From contig JANXOD010000008.1 in NCBI GenBank assembly GCA_025353765.1, positions 496,001-560,000 on the forward strand: a stretch of DNA of 64,000 nucleotides, written 5' to 3'. This DNA is from Sphingobacteriales bacterium. Its GTDB lineage: Bacteria > Bacteroidota > Bacteroidia > Sphingobacteriales > Sphingobacteriaceae. The notes under the pieces were generated by a model, which saw nothing but the letters and a program-made list of their open reading frames with translations, searched no databases and was not told the origin of the DNA. The position numbers and the translations under genes were made by a program. This document shows positions 35,202 to 45,581 of this stretch, one piece after another; the stretch's first letter is position 1; each line of letters starts with the position of its first letter.

Positions 35202-36290
35202 TTACGCAGATTTTTTAGAGTACTCAGATAATGGGCAATCAAATGTTTCTGCTAAATAATTATCTAATTCATCTGCTTTGGATGCCAACTGGCTAATCTG
35301 TTGCATAACTGTATCTGCTTCCTGCGAAAAAGCATCCGCTATAGCAATTCGATATGATACATACACTTCGCTATTATAAACACCCAGTTTTAATGGTTCA
35401 ATAGCAGAAGCACTGAGTAAGTAGCGAAAAAGTGGCTCTAAATTTTGTTTAGGCAACACATTAATGGGTGAAGTAATATAAAGGTAATTGTAATTATAAA
35501 CAAAGGCTCTTATAAAAGAACTCCCCTTATAAAATTCCCAAAATTCATATCCTCTTCTTGCTAAAACGGGATTTATGCCAATTCCATTTATTGCTTTTTC
35601 ACAAAAAACGGCCAAATCTGTTAAAATTGCTTTATCAAAAAGCTTGCTATCAATGGTGTTTCCACAATTAGGGCAATACTCTGTTTGCTCATGTATTAGT
35701 GTACTGCAGGAGTTACATTTTACGGTAAAATCCTTACCGTGCATATCCTGCAATGATTTTAATTCCTCAGCCAGCTGTTTTACAGGTATTCCAAACCCCA
35801 TATTATCTGCCTGTGTAAACTTTGATGTCGTAATAGCCACCACATTTCCGTTAGAATTAAACATGGGTCCTCCACTATTTCCAGGATTTACAGCAGCATC
35901 TGTTTGCAGATAATATTTGCCATCCATTAATTGATTCACAGCAGATACAGTACCATCTGTTACGGTGAAAGGCATCCCAAAAGGAAAACCGGCTACATAA
36001 ATTTGTTCTCCGCTATTCATAACCATCTCCGGGTCGAAAGAAAGCGCCGGAAGATTTTCAAAAGACTCTTCTGTGCGAAGAAATGCAATATCTATTTGAG
36101 GATTAACCATGACCACCTTTGCCAGGAAACGGTTTTTGTTAACATCTTCAATAGCTACTTCATGCGCACCGTCTACAACGTGGAAATTAGAAACAAATAT
36201 ATTTTCATTTTTCAGGTAAAAACAAGTACCAGAGCCTTGAGAAGTACTTACTTTAAATACAACTTGTGATAATATGTTATGATCGATCAT
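35202..36290 (-). CDS. Trypsin-like serine protease with zinc ribbon and YbjN-like C-terminus
   Basis: 362-residue protein from the ATG at 36290; an upstream ATG at 36335 would extend into the preceding gene. The chymotrypsin-fold protease (about 5-175) has a complete HtrA-like triad: H37 (SNFHVVDG), D67 (NPQIDIAF) and S139 (NPGNSGGPMF). A zinc ribbon follows with C192, C195, C206 and C209. The C-terminal region (about 223-352) reads like a YbjN/type III chaperone-like fold and resembles the upstream gene product. There is no signal peptide or PDZ domain, so it may be cytosolic. It lies 13 bases downstream of the partner gene. Confidence 0.85.
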   Translation of the reverse strand: MIDHNILSQVVFKVSTSQGSGTCFYLKNENIFVSNFHVVDGAHEVAIEDVNKNRFLAKVVMVNPQIDIAFLRTEESFENLPALSFDPEMVMNSGEQIYVAGFPFGMPFTVTDGTVSAVNQLMDGKYYLQTDAAVNPGNSGGPMFNSNGNVVAITTSKFTQADNMGFGIPVKQLAEELKSLQDMHGKDFTVKCNSCSTLIHEQTEYCPNCGNTIDSKLFDKAILTDLAVFCEKAINGIGINPVLARRGYEFWEFYKGSSFIRAFVYNYNYLYITSPINVLPKQNLEPLFRYLLSASAIEPLKLGVYNSEVYVSYRIAIADAFSQEADTVMQQISQLASKADELDNYLAETFDCPLSEYSKKSA

Positions 36291-36303
36291 ATTTTTTCTT
36301 AAA

Positions 36304-37521
36304 TTAATTACCGAATAGTTTAGAAAAGAAACCACCTACTAGGGTAGAAGTTAATGATGGAGTTGGAGCCGGAGCTGCTGCCGCTTGTGGCACTGCTTCT
36401 GCCACTTGTGATTGGAGATTGCCTGCCATAATACTTTTCATACCATCTACTAATATTTGTGCAGCTTCTTTCCACTCTTTATCTGAAGCTTTTTCTAACA
36501 TACTGTTTATAAAACTATTTAAATCAATAGGAATATTAACATAAAAAGAGCTATAGTATAATGTGGTAAGCACAGTAAGTGTAGCACCCATATAATTTGT
36601 AGCATTCAGTTCTTCTGTTGCTGTTTGCACCCTTCCTTCCCAAGTTTTTTGTCTATCGGCCAGAGTAGATGTTGATTTAAAGGGAACAAATATTTCTGCC
36701 TTATATAAATCTGCTATAAATGCTTCTTTTCCATTTTCTTTAATTTTCTGTAAAACTTTTTTGCAAGAATTTATTTTGTCCTGAGTAGAACCATGCCCAT
36801 ATAAATAATCAACAGCATCTTCCAGTTCGTTTTTTATAGTGCCTTGTGGAGAAGCATAATGTTCAATTTTCAATAGAGCCAATGCAACAATTTCTGATGA
36901 AAATTCATACCATCGTTTACTTTCAAAATAAGTGGCATATTCCATTGCTTCATCAATATAGGCACAGGTTTGCATCCAGGCTTGTTCAGCCTGTTCGCTA
37001 CTGTAAGCCACAATTTTGGGTTCCTGAAGCCTTTTTGCCTTGTGTTTTACGGTAAAATAATCATCGTATTTATCGCCTGTTTGGCAAATTTCCTTCAACA
37101 CATCATACATTTTATATGGCTCGCAGGTATTTAGTTTGCATTGAAAGGAAAACGCCAGATTATTCTCCTGAAGGCCAATAGATGACAGATTTAAAGGTGA
37201 AAAATTGAGTTCGGCAATTTTACGTAAAACAGGAATCGTATTGGTTTCCGGTAATTGTAAAAAAGGTGCGTTTACTTCAATCCGGTCATTTACTAATTTA
37301 ATAGTTACCACGATGCTACCATGAGGTACTTCAAAGGAAGTCTGATCAGCATTTCCAAATTTTTTCCGTAATTGGGGATCAATATAATCCAACAAAGCAT
37401 AAAAGGATGCTTTATAATCTTTGTTTTGATAAGCATCTACTGTGGTTTTCCAATAGGAAACATCAACCTTACTTGTAGTTAATCCCGCTAAGGGCAAATG
37501 AAACTTAGGAGTTTGATTCAT
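36304..37521 (-). CDS. YbjN-like protein paired with the trypsin-like protease
   Basis: 405-residue protein without signal peptide. Residues about 20-165 look like a YbjN/type III secretion chaperone-like domain: a strand V-V-T-I-K-L-V-N-D-R-I-E-V-N-A-P, then L-P-x-x-x-x-x-P-V-L-R, N-F-S-P-L-N-L, and G-D-K-Y-D-D-Y. The middle (170-330) is helical with no named domain, and the tail is Ala/Pro-rich and ends F-F-S-K-L-F-G-N. It is the first gene of a two-gene unit. Its first domain and the C-terminal domain of the protease share the same layout, so they may bind each other or a common client. Confidence 0.7.
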   Translation of the reverse strand: MNQTPKFHLPLAGLTTSKVDVSYWKTTVDAYQNKDYKASFYALLDYIDPQLRKKFGNADQTSFEVPHGSIVVTIKLVNDRIEVNAPFLQLPETNTIPVLRKIAELNFSPLNLSSIGLQENNLAFSFQCKLNTCEPYKMYDVLKEICQTGDKYDDYFTVKHKAKRLQEPKIVAYSSEQAEQAWMQTCAYIDEAMEYATYFESKRWYEFSSEIVALALLKIEHYASPQGTIKNELEDAVDYLYGHGSTQDKINSCKKVLQKIKENGKEAFIADLYKAEIFVPFKSTSTLADRQKTWEGRVQTATEELNATNYMGATLTVLTTLYYSSFYVNIPIDLNSFINSMLEKASDKEWKEAAQILVDGMKSIMAGNLQSQVAEAVPQAAAAPAPTPSLTSTLVGGFFSKLFGN

Positions 37522-37687
37522 AGTTTATTAATTATCTATTAATATATAACAAGGTTAAAAACTTTTCGATAAAAATACAGGTTTAAACTATATTTATCTG
37601 TAATATATTCTTTACATTATTATCTTATTTCTTCTATAGAAGCAAATCCTTCTATTTTTCCATAAATTAATCTTTAATACTGGAAAT

Positions 37688-40297
37688 TTACCCTTTTAAC
37701 AAACGCTGTATTTCATCTAGTTTCATCAAAGCCTCTACAGGTGTTAATGTATTTACATCCAAGTTGTTCAACATATCACGAATCTTTACCAATACTGGAT
37801 CATCAATAGAAAACATTTGAAGCTGATAAGCTTGTTGCTGTACTTTTTTTATACTGTCTTTAATATGTTCGCCGCCGGTTCGTTCCTGCTCTAAGCGTTT
37901 TAGTATTTCGTTTGCCCTGCTTACCAGTTTTTGCGGCATTCCGGCCATTTTAGCCACATGAATACCAAAACTATGTTCGCTCCCACCTGGCACCAATTTG
38001 CGAAGAAAAATCACTTTATTCCCAACCTCTTTTACAGATACATTAAAATTCTTAATCCTGCTAAAGGAATTTGTTAGTTCATTTAGCTCGTGATAATGTG
38101 TCGCAAATAAAGTTTTTGCTTTTGCGGATGGGTGATTGTGCAAATATTCAGCAATAGACCAGGCAATTGAAATACCATCATACGTACTTGTACCACGTCC
38201 TATTTCATCCATCAGGATTAAACTTCTTTCTGATAAATTATTTAGGATGCTGGCGGTTTCGTTCATTTCAACCATAAAGGTGGATTCGCCTGATGTTAAA
38301 TTATCAGAAGCACCTACACGGGTAAATATCTTATCAACTAACCCAATTTTAGCTTCTTTAGCCGGAACAAAACATCCCATTTGGGCCATCAAAACAATTA
38401 AACCCGTTTGCCTGAGTAAAGCCGATTTACCGGACATGTTCGGTCCGGTAATAATAATAATCTGCTGTATTTCACTATCAAGAAAAACATCATTGGTAAT
38501 ATATTCTTCACCCGGAGGAAGATTTTTTTCGATAACCGGATGCCTACCGCCTTTAATATCAATCAGGCTGCCTTCATCCATATCGGGCTTTACATAATAG
38601 TTTTTAATAGCAAGCGTGGCAAAATTGAGTAGCACATCCAATTGAGCGACCAACTGGCCATTCAGTTGAATGGGCTTTATGTATTCGGAAAGTGCAGAGG
38701 TCAATTCGTTGTATAAGCTAGTTTCCAGTACCAGTATCTTTTCTTCAGCACCTAAAATCTGCTCTTCGTATTCTTTTAATTCCGGCGTAATATAACGCTC
38801 AGCATTCACCAGCGTTTGCTTTCTAAGCCATTCGGCCGGAACTTTATCCTTATGCGTATGCGTAACTTCTAAATAATATCCAAACACATTATTAAAAGCC
38901 ACTTTAAGTGATGGAATTCCCGTAATTTCTGCTTCCCGCTTTTGGATTTCCAGTAAATATCCCTTCCCGCCAAAAGCGATCTTTCGCAGCCGATCCAACT
39001 CTTCATCTATTCCTTCAGCAATTACACCGCCTTTAATTACCATCACCGGTGGCTCCGGATTTAATTCTTTTTCTATTTTATCGCGAATAAGAAAACAAGG
39101 ATCCAGTTGATCGGCTATGGTTTTTAGTGCATTGCTTTCTGATATTTCGCATAAAGTTTTAAGATTAGCAATGGCGTATAAAGCCCGTTTAAGCTGCATC
39201 ACTTCCCGCGGATTGGCTTTTTGCAAACCAATTTTGGAAATTAGCCTTTCCAGATCACCAATTTGTTTTATTTCATGCAATAGTTTTTCACTCAATTCAT
39301 CCTCATTAACTAAAAACTCTACTACATCCAGCCGCTCTTGTATAGGTTTAATTTCCTTTAATGGCATAATTATCCATCGCCGAAGCAGCCTTGCTCCCAT
39401 TGGCGAACAAGTTTTATCCAGTACATCTACCAAAGAAATCGCATTTTCATTAGCCGAACCCACTAATTCCAAATTACGGATAGTGAAACGGTCAAGCCAC
39501 ATATAACGTTCTTCTTCAATCCGTGCTATTGATGAGATATGTTGCAGGTTGCGATGTTCGGTTTCGTTTAAATAATGCAAGGCAACACCGGCAGCTGTGA
39601 TGGCTAAAGGATATTTTTCAATACCAAAACCTTTTAAGGATTTAACTTCAAAATGTTTGAGCAGGAATTCGCTGGCATAATCACCGCTGTAAGCCCAATC
39701 ATCCAGATGATAGGTATAAAAACGGTCGCCAAAAATTTCGGTGAAATCCCGGTGACGGCTTTTTTGAAAGATAACTTCACTAGGCTTAAAACTTTGCAGC
39801 AGTTTATCTATATAATTAGCATCACCCTGTGCCACTAGAAACTCTCCAGTAGAAATATCAACAAAAGCGATACCGAATGAGTTTTTTTCGAAATATAAGG
39901 ATGCTAAATAGTTGTTTGTATTTTGCTGAATGATATTATCGCTGTATGATACACCTGGGGTTATCAATTCAGTAACGCCTCGCTTAACAATATTTTTTGT
40001 TGCCTTCGCATCTTCCAACTGATCACAAATAGCCACCCGCTGACCGGCACGAACCAGTTTAGGCAGATATGTTTCTAATGAATGATAGGGAAATCCGGCC
40101 AATTCAATAGGTACACCAGAATTATGCCCTCTCTTGGTTAATACAATTCCTAAAATGGCGGATGTTTTTATGGCATCCTGACCAAAGGTCTCATAAAAAT
40201 CGCCCACACGAAACAACAATAAGGCACCGGGATATTTAGCCTTAATGGTATTGTATTGCTGCATTAAAGGAGATTCCTTGGTATCGCTCTTTGCCAA
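37688..40297 (-). CDS. mutS: DNA mismatch repair protein MutS
   Basis: 869-residue MutS, which recognises mismatches and small loops and starts repair with MutL. The mismatch-wedge motif F-Y-E is at residues 34-36 (GDFYETFG). Connector, lever and clamp domains follow, then the ABC ATPase with [10 protein letters not shown] (Walker A), S-T-F-M-V-E-M and [13 protein letters not shown] (Walker B and signature). The length is normal. It stands alone on the minus strand, and the window also carries mutS2. No mutL is nearby. Confidence 0.97.
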   Translation of the reverse strand: MAKSDTKESPLMQQYNTIKAKYPGALLLFRVGDFYETFGQDAIKTSAILGIVLTKRGHNSGVPIELAGFPYHSLETYLPKLVRAGQRVAICDQLEDAKATKNIVKRGVTELITPGVSYSDNIIQQNTNNYLASLYFEKNSFGIAFVDISTGEFLVAQGDANYIDKLLQSFKPSEVIFQKSRHRDFTEIFGDRFYTYHLDDWAYSGDYASEFLLKHFEVKSLKGFGIEKYPLAITAAGVALHYLNETEHRNLQHISSIARIEEERYMWLDRFTIRNLELVGSANENAISLVDVLDKTCSPMGARLLRRWIIMPLKEIKPIQERLDVVEFLVNEDELSEKLLHEIKQIGDLERLISKIGLQKANPREVMQLKRALYAIANLKTLCEISESNALKTIADQLDPCFLIRDKIEKELNPEPPVMVIKGGVIAEGIDEELDRLRKIAFGGKGYLLEIQKREAEITGIPSLKVAFNNVFGYYLEVTHTHKDKVPAEWLRKQTLVNAERYITPELKEYEEQILGAEEKILVLETSLYNELTSALSEYIKPIQLNGQLVAQLDVLLNFATLAIKNYYVKPDMDEGSLIDIKGGRHPVIEKNLPPGEEYITNDVFLDSEIQQIIIITGPNMSGKSALLRQTGLIVLMAQMGCFVPAKEAKIGLVDKIFTRVGASDNLTSGESTFMVEMNETASILNNLSERSLILMDEIGRGTSTYDGISIAWSIAEYLHNHPSAKAKTLFATHYHELNELTNSFSRIKNFNVSVKEVGNKVIFLRKLVPGGSEHSFGIHVAKMAGMPQKLVSRANEILKRLEQERTGGEHIKDSIKKVQQQAYQLQMFSIDDPVLVKIRDMLNNLDVNTLTPVEALMKLDEIQRLLKG

Positions 40298-40650
40298 TCT
40301 TTATTTTTTTGAATGGCGGTAAAGTTAAGGGATTAAGAGGTTTTTAAGTTGTATGTGGAAAAAAAGCCGTAGTGATAAAGGATAGCAGCATGGAACTTCA
40401 ATCAAGGGCATTAAAATAAATAAAAACGTCTCAGTATCATTTGCACCACTGCACTATAGTAAAATTTGTGTTCTATGCCATTCTATTTTTTATTCTATAT
40501 GTAAGTTTAGTTATACTTTACTTAGACAATCTAGTGATATTTTAAGCGAATAAAATAGTTAAAATAGCTAAACATGAGAAAGTTTGATATTTTATAACCA
40601 ATTGATAACAAATAGCTAAATTGCCGGCTCCAAAATTTTTATATAAATAA
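40298..40650. other. Divergent gap between mutS and thiolase (353 bp)
   Basis: AT-rich region holding upstream sequences of mutS (minus) and thiolase (plus). A TTTG occurs at about 40583-40586, but no exact TAnnTTTG lies at the right distance. I see no RNA gene, strong hairpin or convincing small ORF. Confidence 0.4.
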
Positions 40651-41829
40651 ATGAAAGAAGTATATATTATATCAGCTGTGCGTACTCCAATAGGTAGTTT
40701 TGGAGGCAGTTTAGCTACGGTTTCTGCTACAAAATTAGGTGCCACAGCCATTAAAGCTGCGGTTGAAAAAGCAGGTATTAATCCCAATCAGGTGCAGGAA
40801 GTTTTTATGGGAAATGTATTGTCTGCCAATGTAGGGCAGGCTCCTGCAACACAGGCAGCAAAGTTTGCCGGCTTACCGGATGTTCCGTCAACCACAATTA
40901 ATAAAGTCTGTGCATCAGGTACTAAAGCCCTCATATTTGCTGCACAAAGTATTGCTTTAGGCGAAAACGATATTGTTGTTGCCGGAGGCATGGAAAGCAT
41001 GAGTAATGTCCCTTATTATTTGGATAAAGCACGTAATGGCTATCGGTTAGGAGACGGGCAAATTATTGATGGCTTGATAAAAGACGGTTTATGGGATGTT
41101 TATAATAATTATCACATGGGTTCGGCAGCAGAATTATGCGCCACAGAATGCAATATCAGTCGTGAACAACAGGATGCTTATGCGATAGAATCTTATAAAA
41201 GATCGCAGGCAGCACAGATCAATGGAAAATTTTCAAATGAGATTATACCTGTAGAAATTACAGACCGCAAAGGTGATATAATACTTATAACAGAAGATGA
41301 CGAAGTTAAGGCTGTAAAGTTTGAAAAAATCGCTTCTTTAAAACCTGTATTTAGAAAAGATGGAACGGTAACCGCAGCCAATGCTTCTGCATTAAATGAC
41401 GGTGCAGCCTCATTAGTTTTAATGAGTAAAGAAAAAGCAGAAGAACTTGGATTAAAACCCTTGGCCAAAATCATAGCTTATGCCGATGCACAACAAGCAC
41501 CAGAATGGTTTACAACAGCACCATCTAAAGCTATTCCAATTGCATTGCAAAGAGCTAAACTATCGCCAAATCAGGTAGATTATTATGAAATTAACGAGGC
41601 TTTTTCTGTCGTTTCTATCGCCAACAATAACATTTTAAAACTTGATCCTGCAAAAGTAAATGTAAACGGAGGTGCTGTTTCATTAGGACATCCCCTAGGT
41701 GCTTCAGGTGCACGTATAGTAGTTACTCTTTTAAATGTGTTGAAACAAAATGGTGGGAAAATTGGTGTTGCGGGCATTTGCAATGGAGGTGGTGGTGCCA
41801 GTGCCATAGTGATTGAAAATATGCAGTAA
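40651..41829 (+). CDS. Acetyl-CoA C-acetyltransferase (thiolase)
   Basis: 392-residue thiolase, condensing two acetyl-CoA or splitting 3-ketoacyl-CoA. Catalytic residues are C87 (NKVCASGTKA), H347 (GHPLGASGAR) and C377 (GICNGGGGAS). The G-G-M-E-S-M-S-N-x-P-Y segment is typical of the acetoacetyl-CoA branch. Together with scoAB at 21.6-23 kb it could form an acetoacetate or ketone-body route, although the two are 18 kb apart. The next gene starts 11 bases after its stop. Confidence 0.95.
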   Translation: MKEVYIISAVRTPIGSFGGSLATVSATKLGATAIKAAVEKAGINPNQVQEVFMGNVLSANVGQAPATQAAKFAGLPDVPSTTINKVCASGTKALIFAAQSIALGENDIVVAGGMESMSNVPYYLDKARNGYRLGDGQIIDGLIKDGLWDVYNNYHMGSAAELCATECNISREQQDAYAIESYKRSQAAQINGKFSNEIIPVEITDRKGDIILITEDDEVKAVKFEKIASLKPVFRKDGTVTAANASALNDGAASLVLMSKEKAEELGLKPLAKIIAYADAQQAPEWFTTAPSKAIPIALQRAKLSPNQVDYYEINEAFSVVSIANNNILKLDPAKVNVNGGAVSLGHPLGASGARIVVTLLNVLKQNGGKIGVAGICNGGGGASAIVIENMQ

Positions 41830-41839
41830 ATCAGATTGC

Positions 41840-42772
41840 ATGAAGCGTTTAACCTGGAGTATCATTTTAATTTTGGCCGGAACTTTATATACGTATGCAC
41901 AACATACAGATGGAAATAAAGACCGGCAGCATTTTTCAGTTTTGCTGGATAGCTTAAAATCATTGAACTATAAAATTATAAATAATACGATTGAGCCCGA
42001 ACGGTATAATGCCAATTATACATTTATTAAAACATTAGTAAGCACCTTAAAAACGCCAGGCTCTTTCAATTTTAGTTTTGACTCTTTAAAATCTTTATCA
42101 GTTCAAACCTCTGCCGACAAACGCTTTCGTATTTTCAGTTGGAGTATAATGAATAATGATGGAAGTTACCGGTATTATGGTACTGTACAAATGAATAATC
42201 CGGATGGGAAATTGAAAATGTTTCCTTTGGTAGATTATTCATCCGCAATAAAAAATCCGAAAGATACAGTTACCACTAACAATAACTGGTATGGCGCACA
42301 GTATTACAAAATCATTCCGGTAACGTATAATGTACCTGTTCCCTATTATATTTTATTAGGATGGAAAGGCAATACTATAAAATCCACCAAAAAAGTAATT
42401 GATGTATTATATTTTAAAGATGGCAAAGCTATTTTTGGAATGCCCGTTTTTGATGGTGATAAAGATCATCCTACAAGCAAGCGTATTATTTTTGAATATA
42501 GCCGGAAAGCATCTATGGTTTTAATTTATGACGTTAAAACCGAAGTAATTGAATTTGATCATTTAGCTCCGTCAGATCCCAAGCTGAAAGAAAGGCATGA
42601 GTTGTATGGTCCTGATTTTTCTTATGATGGGTATAAACTAGTTAACGGACGTTGGAAATTAATACAAGACCTGAAATTAAAAAATACTCCCACAGATAAA
42701 GATGAGCAGTTTAATGATCCTAAAAAAATGCCGGGTGCTGGTGTTTTTAAAAACAAAAATACTAATCATTAA
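41840..42772 (+). CDS. Secreted hypothetical protein
   Basis: 310-residue protein from the ATG at 41840 (MKRLTWSIIL), with a signal peptide ending at YAQ about residue 20. An alternative in-frame start at 41813 overlaps the thiolase and would disrupt the signal. The mature part shows a conserved-looking core: D-K-R-F-R-I-F-S-W-S-I-M-N-N-D-G-S-Y-R-Y-Y-G, W-Y-G-A-Q-Y-Y-K, Y-I-L-L-G-W-K-G and a C-terminal L-Y-G-P-D-F-S-Y-D-G-Y. I recall similar secreted proteins in Bacteroidota but no functional assignment. It is probably co-transcribed with the thiolase only because of proximity. Confidence 0.75.
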   Translation: MKRLTWSIILILAGTLYTYAQHTDGNKDRQHFSVLLDSLKSLNYKIINNTIEPERYNANYTFIKTLVSTLKTPGSFNFSFDSLKSLSVQTSADKRFRIFSWSIMNNDGSYRYYGTVQMNNPDGKLKMFPLVDYSSAIKNPKDTVTTNNNWYGAQYYKIIPVTYNVPVPYYILLGWKGNTIKSTKKVIDVLYFKDGKAIFGMPVFDGDKDHPTSKRIIFEYSRKASMVLIYDVKTEVIEFDHLAPSDPKLKERHELYGPDFSYDGYKLVNGRWKLIQDLKLKNTPTDKDEQFNDPKKMPGAGVFKNKNTNH

Positions 42773-42949
42773 TTATAACCTATTCTCTTAAACACAAACC
42801 TTCTGATAATATATAAAAACAGCTTTATTATGTATTTAATTGCTACTGATATTAACAAATAAATATTTTAATGCATTAAACCGAGATAGAGATTCTGTTT
42901 TATTCAAAAACGACCAATTTATTTCTAATTTATAGTAATACCTTAAGCT

Positions 42950-43795
42950 ATGACAACAAAAGAAGTGATTGAGGCTTTTAATAATTTTAAACCCGGCAAT
43001 GATGATTTTGATAACTTAAGCGATTTAAGTAGTCTTGGTGTTGAGCTTTTAAAAAATAAAGATGCTCATTTAGGATTTGAGACAGTATTTAAAACTATTG
43101 AAAAATATTCAAAAAAAGATTTACTAATACCAGGGCTGGTTGCCTATAATATAAAAAACTCTCTGAAAAAATATGGGCAATATCTTTTCCAGTCACTTAG
43201 CAGAAAACCTACTTGCAGTACTTTAGATATACTTAATGATATTATAGAGAAGAAAGATAAGGCTTCTCTAAAACGAAAAGAATATATTAACCAGTTGCAG
43301 CAATGCATTACGCATCCTAAAGCAGATGAATCTGCCAAAGAAAAAGCTAAACAATTATATACACTTTTTACAATGAGTACAACAGATATAATTAACGCTC
43401 TAAATAATTTTGAATCTGCCGGTGATGAAAGCATTGATTTGGAATATTTAAACCCTATTATTTGGCAACTTATTAAGAAGGAAGATGCTCATCTGGCTTG
43501 TGATGCCTTAATTAATATCTTTGAAAGAAATTCGGAAGCCGAATTTGGAGCACCGGGCTCAATCGTTCATACTTTGGAAGATTTCCCAGGAACATATGAA
43601 AAATATCTCTTTGAATCACTTGAGCGGAAGCCTGCCTATATGACTTTAATAATGTTTGAAAGGATAATTAATGAAGAAAAAAATAATGAGCAAAAGAAAA
43701 AATATCTAAATACAATGAAAAGCTATATAAATCATCCTTATGCAAGTCAATTGGTAAAAGAACAGGCTAAGTCTTATTATGATTTATCTAGCTAA
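42950..43795 (+). CDS. Internally duplicated protein resembling polymorphic-toxin immunity proteins
   Basis: 281-residue cytosolic protein made of two copies (about 1-140 and 143-281) of one helical domain. Shared marks are I-x-x-A-x-N-N-F near each start, K-x-D-A-H-L, P-G-x-x-x-x-x-L/I, Y-x-x-Y-L-F-x-S-L-x-R-K-P and a final H-P-x-A-x-x-x-x-K-E-x-A-K/Q. The segment Y-L-x-x-S-x-x-R-K-P resembles immunity proteins that sit beside secreted toxins, as I remember them. No toxin gene lies next to it here, so it could be an orphan immunity gene or something unrelated. A strong codon-level shift is not obvious. Confidence 0.65.
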   Translation: MTTKEVIEAFNNFKPGNDDFDNLSDLSSLGVELLKNKDAHLGFETVFKTIEKYSKKDLLIPGLVAYNIKNSLKKYGQYLFQSLSRKPTCSTLDILNDIIEKKDKASLKRKEYINQLQQCITHPKADESAKEKAKQLYTLFTMSTTDIINALNNFESAGDESIDLEYLNPIIWQLIKKEDAHLACDALINIFERNSEAEFGAPGSIVHTLEDFPGTYEKYLFESLERKPAYMTLIMFERIINEEKNNEQKKKYLNTMKSYINHPYASQLVKEQAKSYYDLSS

Positions 43796-43896
43796 TTATT
43801 ACATATGCTAAAATCAATATGGTTACGAGGAAATATCAATAAACATCCTTAATTTGCAATTTATTAAAATGCATAAATCCACACTTATTTAATTAT

Positions 43897-45465
43897 ATGG
43901 CTAAAGAATTAGTTGCAGTTGATCTAAAAACATTAGATACATTTCCAAAAACAGGCCATCCGAAAGGTTTGTACGTATTGTTTGCTACAGAAATGTGGGA
44001 GCGATTCAGTTATTATGGCATGCGGGCAATCCTGGTATTGTTCATGACTAAAGCCTTATTATACGATAAAGCTTTTGCTTCAAATCTTTACGGAAGCTAT
44101 ACTGGGTTAGTTTACTTAACTCCACTTATTGGTGGTTATGTGGCGGATCGTTTTTGGGGTAATCAACGTTCTATCATAACCGGAGGCCTCTTAATGGCAT
44201 TCGGCCAGTTTCTTTTATTCTTCTGCGGACAAACCTATCATAGTTCTAGTGAACTGTCCACCTTTTTATTCTTTGCAGGATTAGGATTTTTAATTGCCGG
44301 AAATGGATTTTTCAAACCAAATATATCTTCTATGGTTGGTCAGCTTTACCCACAAGGCGATAGAAGAATTGATGCAGCTTACACCATTTTTTACATGGGT
44401 ATTAATGTAGGTGGTGCAATTGGCCCAATTATTTGTGGTTTAGTAGGAGATACTGGAATTCCCGGAGATTTTAAATGGGGGTTTTTAGCAGCAGGCATTG
44501 GAATGATATTAGGTGTACTTATCTTTAAAAGATTTAAAGATAAATATGTAACTGCCCCTAACGGTCAAGTTTTAGGCTTAACACCATTAAAAGCAGACGG
44601 AACTAAGCACGTTAAAACATCTAATGTTTTAGTTTTTGGAGGATTACTTGCTTTATCCATAGCTCTTATCGGATTATTATATATTGATGCCACCAAGTTT
44701 GGGATACTATCTTACTTACTTGTAGCCTCGGTTTTAGGCATCGGCTTTATGATTTTTTCTGATAAAGCATTAAACAAAATAGAAAAGCAGCGCATCAGTG
44801 TGATCTTTATAGTTGCTTTTTTTGTGATCTTTTTTTGGAGTGCCTTCGAACAGGCTGGCGCATCACTGACTTTTTTCGCTGAAGAGCAAACCCAGCGTGA
44901 TTTAGGTTGGTTTACCGTTCCGGCAAGTTTTTTCCAATCCTTGAACTCCATATTTGTAGTGGCCTTTGCTCCTATTTTTGCATTATTATGGGTTAAATTA
45001 GGCAACCGTGGAAAAGAGCCTTCATCTCCCACAAAAATGGCTATTGGTTTATTTTTATTGGCTCTGGGATATTTGGTAATTGCTTATGGCGTAAAAGGTG
45101 TTCAACCCGGAGTAAAAGTAAGTATGATGTGGCTTACAGGTATGTATGCTTTACATACTTGTGGCGAGTTATGCCTTTCTCCTATCGGCTTATCTCTTGT
45201 GAATAAATTAGCGCCATTCCGCTTTGCTTCCTTATTAATGGCTGTTTGGTTTTTAGCCAATGCAGCTGCAAATAAATTAGCAGGTGTATTAAGTGCCTTA
45301 TACCCCGATCCAACTAAGCCGATCCCACATTTATTCGGTTTTGAGATTACAGGCCTCTATGAGTTTTTTATGCTATTTCTAATTATGTCTGGTATCGCTT
45401 CATTAATTCTGTTTGGAGTAACTAAATATTTACAAAGAATGATGCATCTGGATAAACAATTTTAA
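43897..45465 (+). CDS. POT-family proton-coupled peptide transporter
   Basis: 522-residue MFS-type membrane protein of the proton-dependent oligopeptide transporter family. The signature E-M-W-E-R-F-S-Y-Y-G-M-R-A-I-L-V (about 27-42) contains the E-x-x-E-R-F proton-coupling motif. Further marks are F-F-K-P-N-I-S-S-M-V-G-Q-L and the late W-F-x-A-N-A-A-A-N. About 14 membrane segments are visible. It should import di- and tripeptides with protons. The gene is followed by a terminator-like hairpin. Confidence 0.92.
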   Translation: MAKELVAVDLKTLDTFPKTGHPKGLYVLFATEMWERFSYYGMRAILVLFMTKALLYDKAFASNLYGSYTGLVYLTPLIGGYVADRFWGNQRSIITGGLLMAFGQFLLFFCGQTYHSSSELSTFLFFAGLGFLIAGNGFFKPNISSMVGQLYPQGDRRIDAAYTIFYMGINVGGAIGPIICGLVGDTGIPGDFKWGFLAAGIGMILGVLIFKRFKDKYVTAPNGQVLGLTPLKADGTKHVKTSNVLVFGGLLALSIALIGLLYIDATKFGILSYLLVASVLGIGFMIFSDKALNKIEKQRISVIFIVAFFVIFFWSAFEQAGASLTFFAEEQTQRDLGWFTVPASFFQSLNSIFVVAFAPIFALLWVKLGNRGKEPSSPTKMAIGLFLLALGYLVIAYGVKGVQPGVKVSMMWLTGMYALHTCGELCLSPIGLSLVNKLAPFRFASLLMAVWFLANAAANKLAGVLSALYPDPTKPIPHLFGFEITGLYEFFMLFLIMSGIASLILFGVTKYLQRMMHLDKQF

Positions 45466-45485
45466 ACAGAGGAAGCATAAAATTC

Positions 45486-45522
45486 ATACAAAAGACATTA
45501 AGAAAACTTAATGCTTTTGTAT
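45486..45522 (+). terminator. Probable terminator of the POT transporter gene
   Basis: Inverted repeat ATACAAAAG-a-CATTAAG/CTTAATG-CTTTTGTAT with an AAAA loop and one bulged A. It lies 21 bases after the stop. The T-rich run is inside the downstream arm rather than after it. Confidence 0.55.
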
Positions 45523-45581
45523 TTCCGCTTGCTACTAAATTCTATATAAACTCCTATCTTCGCTATCCTAAAACAAAATCC

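Noticed and set aside
38136-39506. Plus-strand open frames inside mutS (and similar shadows inside pnp, thiolase, ruvB and others)
   Set aside because: They lie antisense to strongly conserved genes and show no domain, signal or promoter.
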